DNA of 64,000 bases from contig DASZAN010000027.1 in assembly GCA_035945115.1 (NCBI GenBank), forward strand, positions 15,204 to 79,203, read 5' to 3'. The stretch is from DAHUYF01 sp035945115 (GTDB lineage Bacteria; Pseudomonadota; Alphaproteobacteria; ATCC43930; CGMCC-115725). Position numbers and translations under genes: made by a program. This document shows positions 17,531-26,748 of the stretch, piece after piece. Within the stretch, counting starts at the first letter, position 1; every line of letters starts with the position of its first letter. Under the pieces are notes generated by a model. The model worked only from the letters and a program-made list of their open reading frames with translations, was not told where the DNA came from and made no database searches.

Positions 17531-17976
17531 CCCGGAAGCGCCGCCGTTTGTTTGCCGTGCTGGCCGGCATGGGCATGCTCGGCATCGCCGCCGCGCTCGT
17601 GCTGAACGCATTCAGCGACAACCTCGTCTTCTTCTACAGCCCGAGCGACCTCAAGACGAAGGCGGTGCCGCAAGGACGCATGCTGCGCATCGGCGGATTG
17701 GTCGAAGAAGCAAGCGTGAAGCGCGCGGGCGACGGCAAGACCGTCACCTTCCGCATCACCGACGGCAGCGCCGCCGTGCCCGTGACCTATGCCGGGGTGC
17801 TTCCCGATCTCTTTCGCGAAGGCCAGGGCGTCGTCGTCGAAGGCCGGCTTGACGGCGCGGGTGAAGTGCGCGCGGCGAGCGTGCTCGCCAAGCACGATGA
17901 GCGCTACATGCCGAGGGAAGTGGTGGACGCGCTCAAGAAGAGCGGGCGCTGGCAGGAAGGTGCGGCGGCCAAATGA
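17527..17976 (+). CDS. ccmE: Cytochrome c-type biogenesis haem chaperone CcmE
   Basis: This 149-residue membrane-anchored haem chaperone has an N-terminal hydrophobic helix (residues about 8-28), the OB-fold domain (FFYSPSDLKTK, RIGGLVEEASV, VTFRITDG) and the haem-attachment motif HDERY with covalent His123 and Tyr127 (H-x3-Y). The start overlaps the ccmD stop by 4 nt (ATGA). It takes haem from CcmC and hands it to CcmF. Confidence 0.96.
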   Translation: MTRKRRRLFAVLAGMGMLGIAAALVLNAFSDNLVFFYSPSDLKTKAVPQGRMLRIGGLVEEASVKRAGDGKTVTFRITDGSAAVPVTYAGVLPDLFREGQGVVVEGRLDGAGEVRAASVLAKHDERYMPREVVDALKKSGRWQEGAAAK

Positions 17977-19955
17977 TCGCCGAGCTTGGCCATTTCGCCC
18001 TCATCTTGGCACTCCTCCTGGCGCTGCTGCAGGCGACGGTGCCGCTCTTGGGCGCGGCGCGGCGGGATCTCGGCTGGATGGCGCTGCCGCGCCGCACCGC
18101 GCTCGGCCAGTTCGTGCTGGTGAGCGTCGCCTTCATGGCGCTCATCCACGCCTACGTCATCTCGGACTTCTCGGTGGCGAATGTCTATGAGAACAGCCAC
18201 TCGGCGAAGCCGCTCCTCTACAAGGTGACGGGCGTCTGGGGCAATCACGAAGGCTCGATGGTGCTCTGGGTCTTCATCCTGTCACTCTGCGGGGCGGCCG
18301 TAGCTGGCTTCGGCGGCAATCTTCCCGCGGAACTGCGCGCGCGCGTGCTCGCCGTGCAAGGCATGATCGGCAGCGGCTTCCTGCTCTTCATTCTGCTCAC
18401 CTCCGATCCCTTCCAGCGCCTCATGCCGGCGCCTCCCGACGGCCGTGGCCTCAATCCGGTGCTGCAGGACCCAGGCCTCGCTTTCCATCCGCCGTTTCTC
18501 TACCTGGGCTATGTCGGTTTTTCCGTGGCGTTCTCGTTCGCGGTGGCGGCGCTCATCGAAGGCCGCGTCGACGCGGCGTGGGCGCGCTGGGTCCGGCCGT
18601 GGACGCTCGCCGCTTGGTGCGCGCTCACCATCGGCATCGCCATGGGCAGCTGGTGGGCCTACTACACCTTGGGCTGGGGCGGCTGGTGGTTCTGGGATCC
18701 CGTCGAGAACGCCTCGCTGATGCCCTGGCTCGTCGGCACCGCGCTCTTGCATTCCGCGATCGTCGTCGAGAAGCGCGAAGCGCTCAAGACCTGGACCATT
18801 CTGCTCGCCATCGTGACCTTCTCGCTGTCGCTCATCGGCACCTTCCTGGTGCGCTCGGGCGTGCTCACCTCCGTCCATGCCTTCGCCGTCGATCCCGCGC
18901 GCGGCACTTTCATCCTCTTGCTGCTCTTCATCGCCATCGGCGGCTCGCTGGCGCTCTATGCCGTGCGCGCGCCGAGGCTCAAGGGCGGCGGACTCTTCGC
19001 GCCGATCTCGCGCGAAGGCGCGCTGGTGCTCAACAATCTTCTGCTCACCACCGCCGCGGCGACGGTGTTTCTCGGCACGCTCTATCCGCTCTTCTCCGAA
19101 GAGCTCGGCGGGCCCAAGCTCTCGGTGGGCTTCCCCTTCTTCGATCGCACCTTCGCGCCGCTCATGGTGCCGCTCCTGATGGCGGTCGCCTTGGGGCCGC
19201 TCCTCGCCTGGAAGCGCGGTGACCTGCTGGGGGCGCTGCAGCGCCTCTGGCTCGCTTTCGCGGCAGTGGCGGCGGTCGGTCTGCTCGGGTTTTATCTGAC
19301 CCACGGCGGCCCGGTGCTGGCGGTGTTCGGCTTGGGCTTGGCCGCGTGGGTCTTCATGGGCGCCGTCCTCGAGTGGGCGGAGCGCGTGAAGCTCGGCCGC
19401 GCGCCGATGGACGAGAGCTGGCGCCGCGCGCGCCATTTGCCGCGCGCCGCCCATGGGATGACGCTCGCACATCTGGGCCTCGCGCTGACGCTCGCCGGCA
19501 TCGCCGCCTCGGCCTGGCAAGAGGAGCGCATCGAGATCGCGCGACCCGGCCAAGACCTCGCCATTGCCGGCTACACGCTGCACCTCGACGAGGTCGCGCA
19601 AGTGGCCGGCGCCAACTTCACCGCGGACCGCGCTCGCATCACTGTCACGAAAGAGGGCAAGGCCGTCGCCGACATGCATCCGGAAAAGCGTTTCTTTCCG
19701 GTACAGCAGATGCCGACCAGCGTCACCGCCATCCACACCAACCTGCTCGCCGATCTTTATGTGGCGCTCGGCGACAGCGATGGCGCCGGCGGCTGGACGA
19801 TCCGCGCCTATTGGAAGCCACTCGTGCCGTGGATCTGGATCGGCGCCGTCTTCATGGCGGCGGGCGGCGTCTTGAGCCTGAGCGACCGCCGCTGGCGCAT
19901 CGGCGTCGCCCACCGGGTGCCGCGCGGTGCGCGCGTTGCCGGGGCGGGCGACTGA
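17973..19955 (+). CDS. ccmF: Cytochrome c haem lyase subunit CcmF
   Basis: This 660-residue membrane protein has about fourteen hydrophobic segments and the CcmF WWD domain GWGGWWFWDPVENASLMPWL starting near residue 233. Nearby histidines (GNHEGSMVLW near 91; LAFHPPFLYLGYVG) match its haem contacts. It joins reduced apocytochrome to haem delivered by CcmE, working with CcmH and CcmI. It overlaps ccmE by 4 nt and ends 3 nt before ccmG. Full-length for the family. Confidence 0.96.
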   Translation: MIAELGHFALILALLLALLQATVPLLGAARRDLGWMALPRRTALGQFVLVSVAFMALIHAYVISDFSVANVYENSHSAKPLLYKVTGVWGNHEGSMVLWVFILSLCGAAVAGFGGNLPAELRARVLAVQGMIGSGFLLFILLTSDPFQRLMPAPPDGRGLNPVLQDPGLAFHPPFLYLGYVGFSVAFSFAVAALIEGRVDAAWARWVRPWTLAAWCALTIGIAMGSWWAYYTLGWGGWWFWDPVENASLMPWLVGTALLHSAIVVEKREALKTWTILLAIVTFSLSLIGTFLVRSGVLTSVHAFAVDPARGTFILLLLFIAIGGSLALYAVRAPRLKGGGLFAPISREGALVLNNLLLTTAAATVFLGTLYPLFSEELGGPKLSVGFPFFDRTFAPLMVPLLMAVALGPLLAWKRGDLLGALQRLWLAFAAVAAVGLLGFYLTHGGPVLAVFGLGLAAWVFMGAVLEWAERVKLGRAPMDESWRRARHLPRAAHGMTLAHLGLALTLAGIAASAWQEERIEIARPGQDLAIAGYTLHLDEVAQVAGANFTADRARITVTKEGKAVADMHPEKRFFPVQQMPTSVTAIHTNLLADLYVALGDSDGAGGWTIRAYWKPLVPWIWIGAVFMAAGGVLSLSDRRWRIGVAHRVPRGARVAGAGD

Positions 19956-19958
19956 TCG

Positions 19959-20492
19959 ATGCGGCGGCTTCTCTATTCGCTACCGGTCGCGCTCTTCGTC
20001 GTGCTCGCCGCTTACTTCGGCGTGGCGCTCTTCTCCGGTCGCGATCCCCACGCCATTCCCTCGCCGCTCGTGAGCGAGCCCACGCCAAGCTTCGAGCTTA
20101 CGGGCCTCGACGCCGCTGCTTTCTCGCAAGACGCGCTCAAGGGTCAAGTGACGCTCGTCAATTTCTTTGCCTCCTGGTGTCTTCCCTGTCGCGCCGAGCA
20201 TCCGCTCCTCATGCGCCTGGCCGAGCAGGAACACGTGCCTATTTATGGCATTGCCTACAAGGACAAGAGAGCCGACACCGAGCGCTTCGTCGCGGGTCTC
20301 GGCAGCCCCTATCGCCGCATCGGCCTCGACGAGCAGGGTCGCGTCGGCGTCGATTTCGGCATCACCGGCGTGCCGGAGACGTTCGTGATCGACAAAGCAG
20401 GCCGCATTCGCCGCCACTACGGCGCACCGCTCACCGCCGATCAGGTGAGGAACGACCTACTGCCGTTGATCCGCGAGCTCACCCGCGGATGA
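19959..20492 (+). CDS. ccmG: Thiol:disulfide interchange protein CcmG/DsbE
   Basis: This 177-residue periplasmic thioredoxin-fold protein is anchored by an N-terminal helix (residues about 4-24). The active site WCLPC (Cys74, Cys77) lies after VTLVNFFAS. The family motif IYGIAYKDKRADTERFVAGLG and the cis-Pro segment TGVPETFVIDKAG are present. It keeps apocytochrome CxxCH thiols reduced. It overlaps ccmH by 4 nt. Confidence 0.95.
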   Translation: MRRLLYSLPVALFVVLAAYFGVALFSGRDPHAIPSPLVSEPTPSFELTGLDAAAFSQDALKGQVTLVNFFASWCLPCRAEHPLLMRLAEQEHVPIYGIAYKDKRADTERFVAGLGSPYRRIGLDEQGRVGVDFGITGVPETFVIDKAGRIRRHYGAPLTADQVRNDLLPLIRELTRG

Positions 20493-20953
20493 GACGCCTG
20501 TTGCTATGTCTCGCTCTCGTTGCCGCCTTCGCGGGCACGGCGTTCGCTGTGGAGCCGGGCGAGCGCTTGACCGATGCCGCGCTCGAGGCGCGCGCCCGCG
20601 CTATCTCGAAGGAGCTGCGCTGCCTCGTTTGCCAGAATGAATCGATCGACGACAGCAATGCTGCGCTCGCTCATGATCTCCGCGTCTTGCTCCGCGAGCG
20701 GCTCGCCGCTGGGGACAGCGATGAGCAGGTGCGCGATTTCCTGGTGCGCCGCTACGGCCAGTTCGTGCTGCTGCGCCCACCGATCGAGCCCGCCACCTAT
20801 GTGCTCTGGTTCGGCCCTTTCGCCGTGCTGGCGCTCGGCGCGATGGGCATCGTGGTTTATCTCCACCGTCGCGCCGCCCGCGAGCCGGCACCCGCGCCGC
20901 TCGATGACAGCGAGCGCCGGCGCGTCGCGCGTCTTCTGAAAGAGGACGGCTGA
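20489..20953 (+). CDS. ccmH: Cytochrome c-type biogenesis protein CcmH (CcmL type)
   Basis: This 154-residue protein has a signal peptide (residues 1-20), the redox motif LRCLVCQNESI with Cys45 and Cys48, the AALAHDLRVLLRERL helix bundle and a C-terminal membrane helix (VLWFGPFAVLALGAMGIVVYL). It reduces apocytochrome c for haem ligation. The ATG at 20489 overlaps the ccmG stop (GATGA). A longer in-frame reading runs back through ccmG and ccmF out of frame and is not real. Confidence 0.95.
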   Translation: MRRLLLCLALVAAFAGTAFAVEPGERLTDAALEARARAISKELRCLVCQNESIDDSNAALAHDLRVLLRERLAAGDSDEQVRDFLVRRYGQFVLLRPPIEPATYVLWFGPFAVLALGAMGIVVYLHRRAAREPAPAPLDDSERRRVARLLKEDG

Positions 20954-22317
20954 TGTTGCTCGCGGCGGTGCTTGCGCTCGTGACGATCGCGGTGGTCGCG
21001 GCGGTGGTAGCGCCGCTGTTGCGCGGCGGTCGCGACGAGCCGGAGCGCGCCCGCATCGACCGCGCCGTCTATCGCGATCAGCTGAAGGAGCTCGAGCGCG
21101 ACCGCGAACGCGGCCTCATCGACGAGAGTGCCACGGCGGCGGCCCGGCTCGAGATCGAGCGGCGCCTGCTCGCCGCCGAATCGCGCGCCGCGCCGGCGCC
21201 GCGCGCCGGCGGGGCGAGCCCGGTCCTCGCCATTCTGCTGGCGCTCATCCTTCCGGCGGCGGCGGCGCTCCTCTACGTGCGCCTCGGTGCGCCGGGCGTA
21301 CCCGACCAGCCCTATGCCTCGCGCGCCCAAGAGCGCTCGGTCGCGGCGAGCGGCCATGGCGACATGGAGAAGACCATCGCCGCGCTCGAGGAGCGGCTGC
21401 GCGCTCATCCCGAGCGCAGCGATGACTGGCTGCTGCTGGCGCGGAGCGCCGCGGCCCTAGGCCAATGGCAGAAGAGCGCGGACGCTTACCGGGAAGTGCT
21501 GCGGCTCACCGGCGGCACGCACACGGACATCGCCGCCGCTTACGGCGAGGTGCTGGTTGCCGCATCCGATGGCATCGTGACGCCGGCGGCGCATGAGGTG
21601 CTGTCCGGCGTGCTCGCGCGCGATCCCGGCAACGCCGTGGCGCGGTACTATCTCGCGCTCGCGGACGCGCAGGCGGGAAAGGCCGAAGCGGCGATCGCCG
21701 CCTGGCAGAAGCTCGCCGCCGACGAGCCAGCGGAGTCGCCGATGCGCGCCGAGCTCAGGACGCGGATCGGCGAGACGGCACGCAGCGCCGGTTTGCCCGC
21801 GCCCGACCTCCCCCCGTCGCGGGCCGGCCCCGGCGCGGCCGAGATGGCGAAAGCAGCGGAGATGCCGCCCGAAGAGCGGCAGGCGATGATCCGCAGCATG
21901 GTCGAGGGGCTGGCGGCGAAGCTCGCGCAGAATCCCGGCGACCTCGATGGCTGGAAGCGGCTCGGCCGCGCCTATGGCGTGCTCGGTGAGCGCGAGAAGG
22001 CGGTGGACGCCTATGAGCACGCGGCGCGCCTCAAGCCCGACGACCCCGGCATTCTCGTCGCCGAGGCGGAGGCGCTGATGCCCGACCGCTCACCGCAAAC
22101 CCCAGTGCCGGAGAATGTCGTGGGGTTGCTCCGCCGCGTCGAGGCGATGGATGCGCGCCAGCCGGCGGCGCTTTGGTATCTGGGCCTCGCCGCGGCGCAG
22201 CAGCGCCGCTTCGCCGAAGCGCGCGATTACTGGCAGCGGCTTTTGGCCGAGATGCCGCCCGAAAGCGATGCGCGTCAGGCGGTCGCGGCCGCGCTCGATG
22301 CGCTCAAGGACAAGTAG
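20953..22317 (+). CDS. ccmI: Cytochrome c-type biogenesis protein CcmI
   Basis: This 454-residue apocytochrome chaperone has an N-terminal membrane helix (LLAAVLALVTIAVVAAVVAPLL), the RAVYRDQLKELERDRERGLID region, a second helix near residue 95, then TPR-like repeats (residues about 140-250 and 330-440) that hold the C terminus of apocytochromes. It overlaps the ccmH stop by one base (TGATG). It closes the contiguous ccmABCDEFGHI operon. The next gene is convergent, 12 nt away, with no clear terminator between. Confidence 0.92.
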   Translation: MLLAAVLALVTIAVVAAVVAPLLRGGRDEPERARIDRAVYRDQLKELERDRERGLIDESATAAARLEIERRLLAAESRAAPAPRAGGASPVLAILLALILPAAAALLYVRLGAPGVPDQPYASRAQERSVAASGHGDMEKTIAALEERLRAHPERSDDWLLLARSAAALGQWQKSADAYREVLRLTGGTHTDIAAAYGEVLVAASDGIVTPAAHEVLSGVLARDPGNAVARYYLALADAQAGKAEAAIAAWQKLAADEPAESPMRAELRTRIGETARSAGLPAPDLPPSRAGPGAAEMAKAAEMPPEERQAMIRSMVEGLAAKLAQNPGDLDGWKRLGRAYGVLGEREKAVDAYEHAARLKPDDPGILVAEAEALMPDRSPQTPVPENVVGLLRRVEAMDARQPAALWYLGLAAAQQRRFAEARDYWQRLLAEMPPESDARQAVAAALDALKDK

Positions 22318-22329
22318 GACTGCCGCCGC

Positions 22330-23640
22330 TCAGCGCGTCGTCGACTCGCTGAGCGCTTTGCTCCAGGCGGCAAATTCCCAGAAGATCTGGTCGCGCCGCT
22401 GTTGGTGGAGCGGCTGGGCTGCCGCGTTCCGCCACGTCTCAAAGTCTCTGAAAAGCCCGTCACGCTGCGCAACGTCGAGGGTGCTCTGCGGCGTCGACGC
22501 GGTCTGAACTTGCGGCTGGTGGCGCAGATACTCGGCAAAATCCTTGAATAGCGTGTCGGGCGCTGGGTCTCGCGCTGCATCGGGCTTGGGCGCCAGCGCG
22601 GCGCTGCGCACACGCCTCTCCGCCGGTGCGAAGCGGGTCCATCCCGAGACGGGCGCGGCGAGATCGATGTGATGCCATTTGGGATGACGCGGGGATTGCT
22701 GCAAATCCTTCAGGTGATCGAAGAAGGCATCGACGAAACGCGTCACCCGGCGAAAGCGCTCGCTTCCCGGCGGCCAATTGTAGGCCATCATCACGGCACC
22801 GACAGCGACGGTATCGACGTGATTTTCTTTGTCGATGAGGCCCGGATACTCCTGCGCTGTGAGCGCCGCGGCCGAATAAGTTTTGGGGAGACCGGCGGCC
22901 CGCAGCGGCAGGAAGTGTACGTTGTCGTTCGGCCCGAGGCCCATGAAGAGCGGTGCCGGCTTGCCGGAGACGTAGACGAGCGCCGCGATGTCGCCGGCCT
23001 TGAGCTTTTCGAGCGCGAGGGCAGGATCGAAGTGTGTCGGCTCGACGGTGAGGTGGAGCGCATCGAAAATGGTTGCGGCCGTGATGGCGGCGCCGCTTCC
23101 GGGGCGGTCGACATTGACTTTCTTCCCGGCGAGATCGTCGAGCGTGGTCACTTCTTTCCGTGCGAGAACGTGAACCTCCTCGTCGTAGAGCTTGGTCACG
23201 TACTGGAGATAGTTTTCGAGGCCGGGGAAGAACGGCTCCCGCTTCAAATGGTCGAGCACGTCCGCCTGAATGATGGCAACATCGACGCCGCGCGTCACGG
23301 CAAGGTCCTTCGCATTCTGGATCGCGTCGTTGCCGACCAGCGGGAGGATGTGCACCTCCTGATCGGCGCCGTCGACCACTGTGGCCAAGTCCGTTGCCGC
23401 TCGGAGATCGGTGCTTTCGATGTCACCGGACAGGAAACCGACGAGACCACGATTTTCACGCTCACGTAGCGCGTGGCGGCGTCGCGCCGCGGCGTCACCG
23501 CTATCAGAGGACGTCAACGTGGGACCGTTGGGTGACTCTGAATTTTGCGCCAAGGCTGGGGACACCATGGCGATCGAAGCGACGGACAGGATAGCGGCCA
23601 GGTATTTCCGCAGCATCGCCGCCGCCGACACCCCGTGCAT
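22330..23640 (-). CDS. TAXI family TRAP transporter solute-binding protein
   Basis: This 436-residue exported protein has a signal peptide (MLRKYLAAILSVASIAMVSPALAQ, after an 8-residue leader). The TAXI fold is shown by DVAIIQADVLDH, LARKEVTTLDDLAGKKVNVDRPGSGAAITAATIFDAL and TVAVGAVMMAY. Residues about 325-436 are an added charged tail with repeated FRDFETWRNAA/FKDFAEYLRHQ/FWEFAAWSKAL heptad-like blocks that ordinary TAXI proteins lack. TAXI proteins usually bind small acids for a DctM-type permease; none is nearby, so this may be an orphan. The start could be ATG 23640 or ATG 23616. Confidence 0.86.
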   Translation of the reverse strand: MHGVSAAAMLRKYLAAILSVASIAMVSPALAQNSESPNGPTLTSSDSGDAAARRRHALRERENRGLVGFLSGDIESTDLRAATDLATVVDGADQEVHILPLVGNDAIQNAKDLAVTRGVDVAIIQADVLDHLKREPFFPGLENYLQYVTKLYDEEVHVLARKEVTTLDDLAGKKVNVDRPGSGAAITAATIFDALHLTVEPTHFDPALALEKLKAGDIAALVYVSGKPAPLFMGLGPNDNVHFLPLRAAGLPKTYSAAALTAQEYPGLIDKENHVDTVAVGAVMMAYNWPPGSERFRRVTRFVDAFFDHLKDLQQSPRHPKWHHIDLAAPVSGWTRFAPAERRVRSAALAPKPDAARDPAPDTLFKDFAEYLRHQPQVQTASTPQSTLDVAQRDGLFRDFETWRNAAAQPLHQQRRDQIFWEFAAWSKALSESTTR

Positions 23641-23803
23641 TGATCCACCCGTCCTCCCGGTCGATCACGCTGTTGCGTCACGTAACACCCGGATGCGCAA
23701 CGAGGTCCCAGTGACCTATCTTTGACGCATCACGTTCGTTTGAGCTCGCCTTTTTGATGATGCCGAACGCGGGACGCGTCCTCGCCGTTCGCGTTCGTCG
23801 CAG

Positions 23804-25504
23804 CTAACGGCTTGCCTGGCTCGTGGCGCGTGCCTGCTTCGCCAATTCCTCGGCGACGAGCTCCTTCTTCGAGAGCTTGCCTACCGGCGTCTTCGGCAGG
23901 CTCGCGCGAATTTCCATGGCGACCGGCATTTCGTATTTCGCGAGCTTGTCGGCGAGGAACGCTTTGAGCTCGTCGAAGGTGAAGGACTGCGCGCCGTGTT
24001 TCAGCGCGATGAACGCTTTTGCCGATTGCCCGCGATAGGCGTCGGGAATGCCGATCACCGTCACTTCCGCGACGGCGGGGTGCTCGTAGATTGCTTCCTC
24101 GATGGTGCGCGGGAAGACGTTGAAGCCCCCCGAGAGGATCATGTCCTTCTTGCGGTCGACCAGTGTGACATACCCGTCCTTGTCGATGAAGCCGATATCG
24201 CCGGTATGAAAGCGACCGCCGCGAAACGCCTCGGTGGTCGCGTCAGGCCGATTCCAGTAGCCCTTCATCACCTGGGGGCCGCGGATGCAGATCTCGCCTT
24301 TGTCGCCCTGCGGCAGCACGCGCATGCCCGTCTCGAGATCGACCACCTCGATGATCGTGTGCGGCGCCGGCAAGCCCACCGTGCCGGCGCGCGGCTCGAC
24401 GCCTTCGACGATCTGCATGGTGCCGAGCGGCGCCGTCTCGGTGAGGCCGTAGCCCTCCGAGGGCGTCAGCCCCGTCAGCTCCTTGAAGCGCGTCAGCACC
24501 TCGACCGGGAGCGGCGCGCCGCCCGAGCCGCAGAGCGTAAGTGAGGAGAGATCGAACTCGCGGATCTTGGGATGATTGACGAGCGCCGTGTACATGGTGG
24601 GGACGCCCGAGAATACCGTGATCTTCTTGCGCGCGATGTCGGCGAGCGCGCGGTCCGCGTCGAAGCGGATATGCATCACCATCTCGCTGCCCGTCGCGAT
24701 CGAGAGCAGCATGATGAAGGTGAGCCCAAAGATGTGAAAGAGCGGCAACACCACAAGCACCTTGTCCTGGCCGTCGCGCATGGCGTCGCCGACCCAGCGG
24801 TCGCGCACGTTGATCACGGCGCAGAAATTGGCGTGCGTCAGCATCGCGCCTTTGGGCTCGCCGGTGGTGCCGCCCGTATATTGCAGTACCGCCACCTCGT
24901 CCTCGAGCGGCCCATGCGGGTGCGCGGTGTAGGCTCCGTCATTGACGATGAGCGCGCTGAAATCGATTTCTCGCCCGGCGCCGCCGACGCGTTCGGCCGG
25001 CGGGCCGAAGAAAGCGCGCACCGGTTGTACCGGCAGGAAGTCCTCGAGGTTGCAGACGACGAGCCGGTCAAACTTCGCGGTGCCTTTGAGCGCGGCGATC
25101 TGCGGATAAAGCATCGGCAAGCCCAAGGTGACCATCACCTCGACCTCGGAATCGGTGATCTGGTACTTGAGCTCGCGGGGTGCCGCGAGCGGGCTGAAAT
25201 CAACGACGCGGCCGCCCGCCATCAAGATGCCGAAGAAGCAGACGACGAAATGCGGCGTGTTGGGCAGATGAAGCCCGACATTCACCCCTGGCCCGACGCC
25301 CAACGCCTGCAAACCCTTGGCGGCGTGGCGGGCGAGCGACAAGAGCTCGTTGAAGCTGATCTTCCGGTCGTAGAAATCGATCGCGGTCTTGCCCTGCCAG
25401 AGCTCGGCCGCGCTCCCAAGGATGCTCTCGATCGGCACCGGCGCCGGCAACGGCGCCCCCCAACTCACATGCGACGGATAGGACTTCTCCCAAATGTGAG
25501 CCAT
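23804..25504 (-). CDS. Long-chain fatty acid/dicarboxylate-CoA ligase
   Basis: This 566-residue AMP-forming acyl-CoA synthetase has the P-loop YTGGTTGEPKGA near residue 210, GYGLTETAP near 345, FHTGDIGFIDKDGYVTLVDRKKDMI near 430 and PKTPVGKLSKKEL (A10 lysine) near the C terminus. Its likely job is activating a fatty or dicarboxylic acid to the CoA ester. It is single, with a 163-nt gap upstream of the TAXI gene in which I see no gene. The chain-length preference cannot be read. Confidence 0.92.
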   Translation of the reverse strand: MAHIWEKSYPSHVSWGAPLPAPVPIESILGSAAELWQGKTAIDFYDRKISFNELLSLARHAAKGLQALGVGPGVNVGLHLPNTPHFVVCFFGILMAGGRVVDFSPLAAPRELKYQITDSEVEVMVTLGLPMLYPQIAALKGTAKFDRLVVCNLEDFLPVQPVRAFFGPPAERVGGAGREIDFSALIVNDGAYTAHPHGPLEDEVAVLQYTGGTTGEPKGAMLTHANFCAVINVRDRWVGDAMRDGQDKVLVVLPLFHIFGLTFIMLLSIATGSEMVMHIRFDADRALADIARKKITVFSGVPTMYTALVNHPKIREFDLSSLTLCGSGGAPLPVEVLTRFKELTGLTPSEGYGLTETAPLGTMQIVEGVEPRAGTVGLPAPHTIIEVVDLETGMRVLPQGDKGEICIRGPQVMKGYWNRPDATTEAFRGGRFHTGDIGFIDKDGYVTLVDRKKDMILSGGFNVFPRTIEEAIYEHPAVAEVTVIGIPDAYRGQSAKAFIALKHGAQSFTFDELKAFLADKLAKYEMPVAMEIRASLPKTPVGKLSKKELVAEELAKQARATSQASR

Positions 25505-25582
25505 GGCGCCTCCCGCGGGCGGCGTTAGGTGTCGCCGCCTAATTGTCTCGGTTATACGCGGTGTGGAAGAGGCCCGCCAGTG

Positions 25583-26578
25583 TTAGGTGTCCGCCCGCTT
25601 CGGCATGGCAAGGAAGCTCTCGACCGCGTGCCACACCTGCGCGCGGTTGAGGCCCAGATTGAGCGCATGCGCGGCGCCCGCGAGCATGACAAATTGCCGG
25701 TCGGGGTTGGGCAGCTTGCCGAAGAAATCGAGGAGGTCATCGAGGCTGGCGATGCCGTCATGCTCGCCGCGCAGCAGCAGCACCGGCGCCGTCACCTTGG
25801 CGGGGTCGACCACCGGAAGGTTCGCAGTCATATCGAGATATGTCCCGGTCGGGATCGTCTCGCCGAATTGCAGCTCGGCATCGGCAAGCGCTTCGGCAAC
25901 ACGCGGATCCGACGTGCCTGGCTTGTCGCGCGTGAAGATGCTGCGGATCATCTCGCGGTCGCGCTTGCGCCGGTTGTGCGTGCGGTAATACTCGAGCTGC
26001 TCGCCGCGCTTCGTCAAGGTCGGCGAGTTGCGGCCGGTATAGGTGAAGGCTTCGAGAACCAGGCGATCGACGCGCTCAGGCATCGCCGCCGCGAAAGCGG
26101 CGGCGCGCAGCGCGCCCGAGGATTCGCCCAAGAGATGGAAACGGGTGTGCCCCGTCGCTTGCGTCACCACCGCGCTCGCCGCCTTCAGGTCCTCGACGCC
26201 GCTTTTGATATCGGAATTGCTTTCCGTGCGACTCGAGCGGCCGTAATTCTCGCAATCCATCGTCCAGACGTCGTAGCCCTGGCGCGCGAAGACATTCATG
26301 AAGGAATATTCGCCGGCGCCAGGCACGGTGAGGTCGAAGGTGGGGCGCGCCGAGATCGACGAGCCGTGGACGAGGAAGAGCACCGGCTGCGGCGGCGCGC
26401 CGGCCGCCGGCGCCACGCGTTTGCGATAGAGCGAGAGCTCGACGCCGCCGCCTTTGTGCGCCCAATAATCGGCGCCGGAGATTTCCGCGGCCGCGGCGCC
26501 AATCGCGCGCGGCGCCGCCGCCAGCAACGCGCCCAGCCCCAATCCCGCCGCCTGCATCACGCTCCGCCGCGTCGTCAT
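25583..26578 (-). CDS. Alpha/beta hydrolase with Tat-like signal
   Basis: This 331-residue protein begins MTTRRSVMQAAGLGLGALLAAAP, a twin-arginine-type leader, so export of a folded enzyme is likely. The hydrolase core shows LFLVHGSSISARPTFDL (oxyanion region), the nucleophile elbow LLGESSGALRAAAFA and GEHDGIASLDDLLDF with the late acid and GAAHALNL with the catalytic His. The ATG at 26578 is preferred to a longer in-frame start because of the leader. The substrate is unknown. It is divergent from the TPR gene at 26749. Confidence 0.88.
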   Translation of the reverse strand: MTTRRSVMQAAGLGLGALLAAAPRAIGAAAAEISGADYWAHKGGGVELSLYRKRVAPAAGAPPQPVLFLVHGSSISARPTFDLTVPGAGEYSFMNVFARQGYDVWTMDCENYGRSSRTESNSDIKSGVEDLKAASAVVTQATGHTRFHLLGESSGALRAAAFAAAMPERVDRLVLEAFTYTGRNSPTLTKRGEQLEYYRTHNRRKRDREMIRSIFTRDKPGTSDPRVAEALADAELQFGETIPTGTYLDMTANLPVVDPAKVTAPVLLLRGEHDGIASLDDLLDFFGKLPNPDRQFVMLAGAAHALNLGLNRAQVWHAVESFLAMPKRADT

Positions 26579-26748
26579 CTCGTCACCTCTGCATGGCGAT
26601 GTCTTCCTCGCGTTGCTGGAATGATGACTCGTTGCGGCGGCCAAGGGAATAGCTCCTCCCAGGTGTGGTGCAGGTCATCGACGACATCGGCCGACAGGTC
26701 TAAGCTTATTGCTTGCACACGCGCTTATCGCTCGAGGGGAGGTCACTG

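Noticed and set aside
18282..19913. 543-codon minus-strand frame opposite ccmF
   Set aside because: Antisense shadow of ccmF; low-complexity charged sequence and no own ribosome-binding site.
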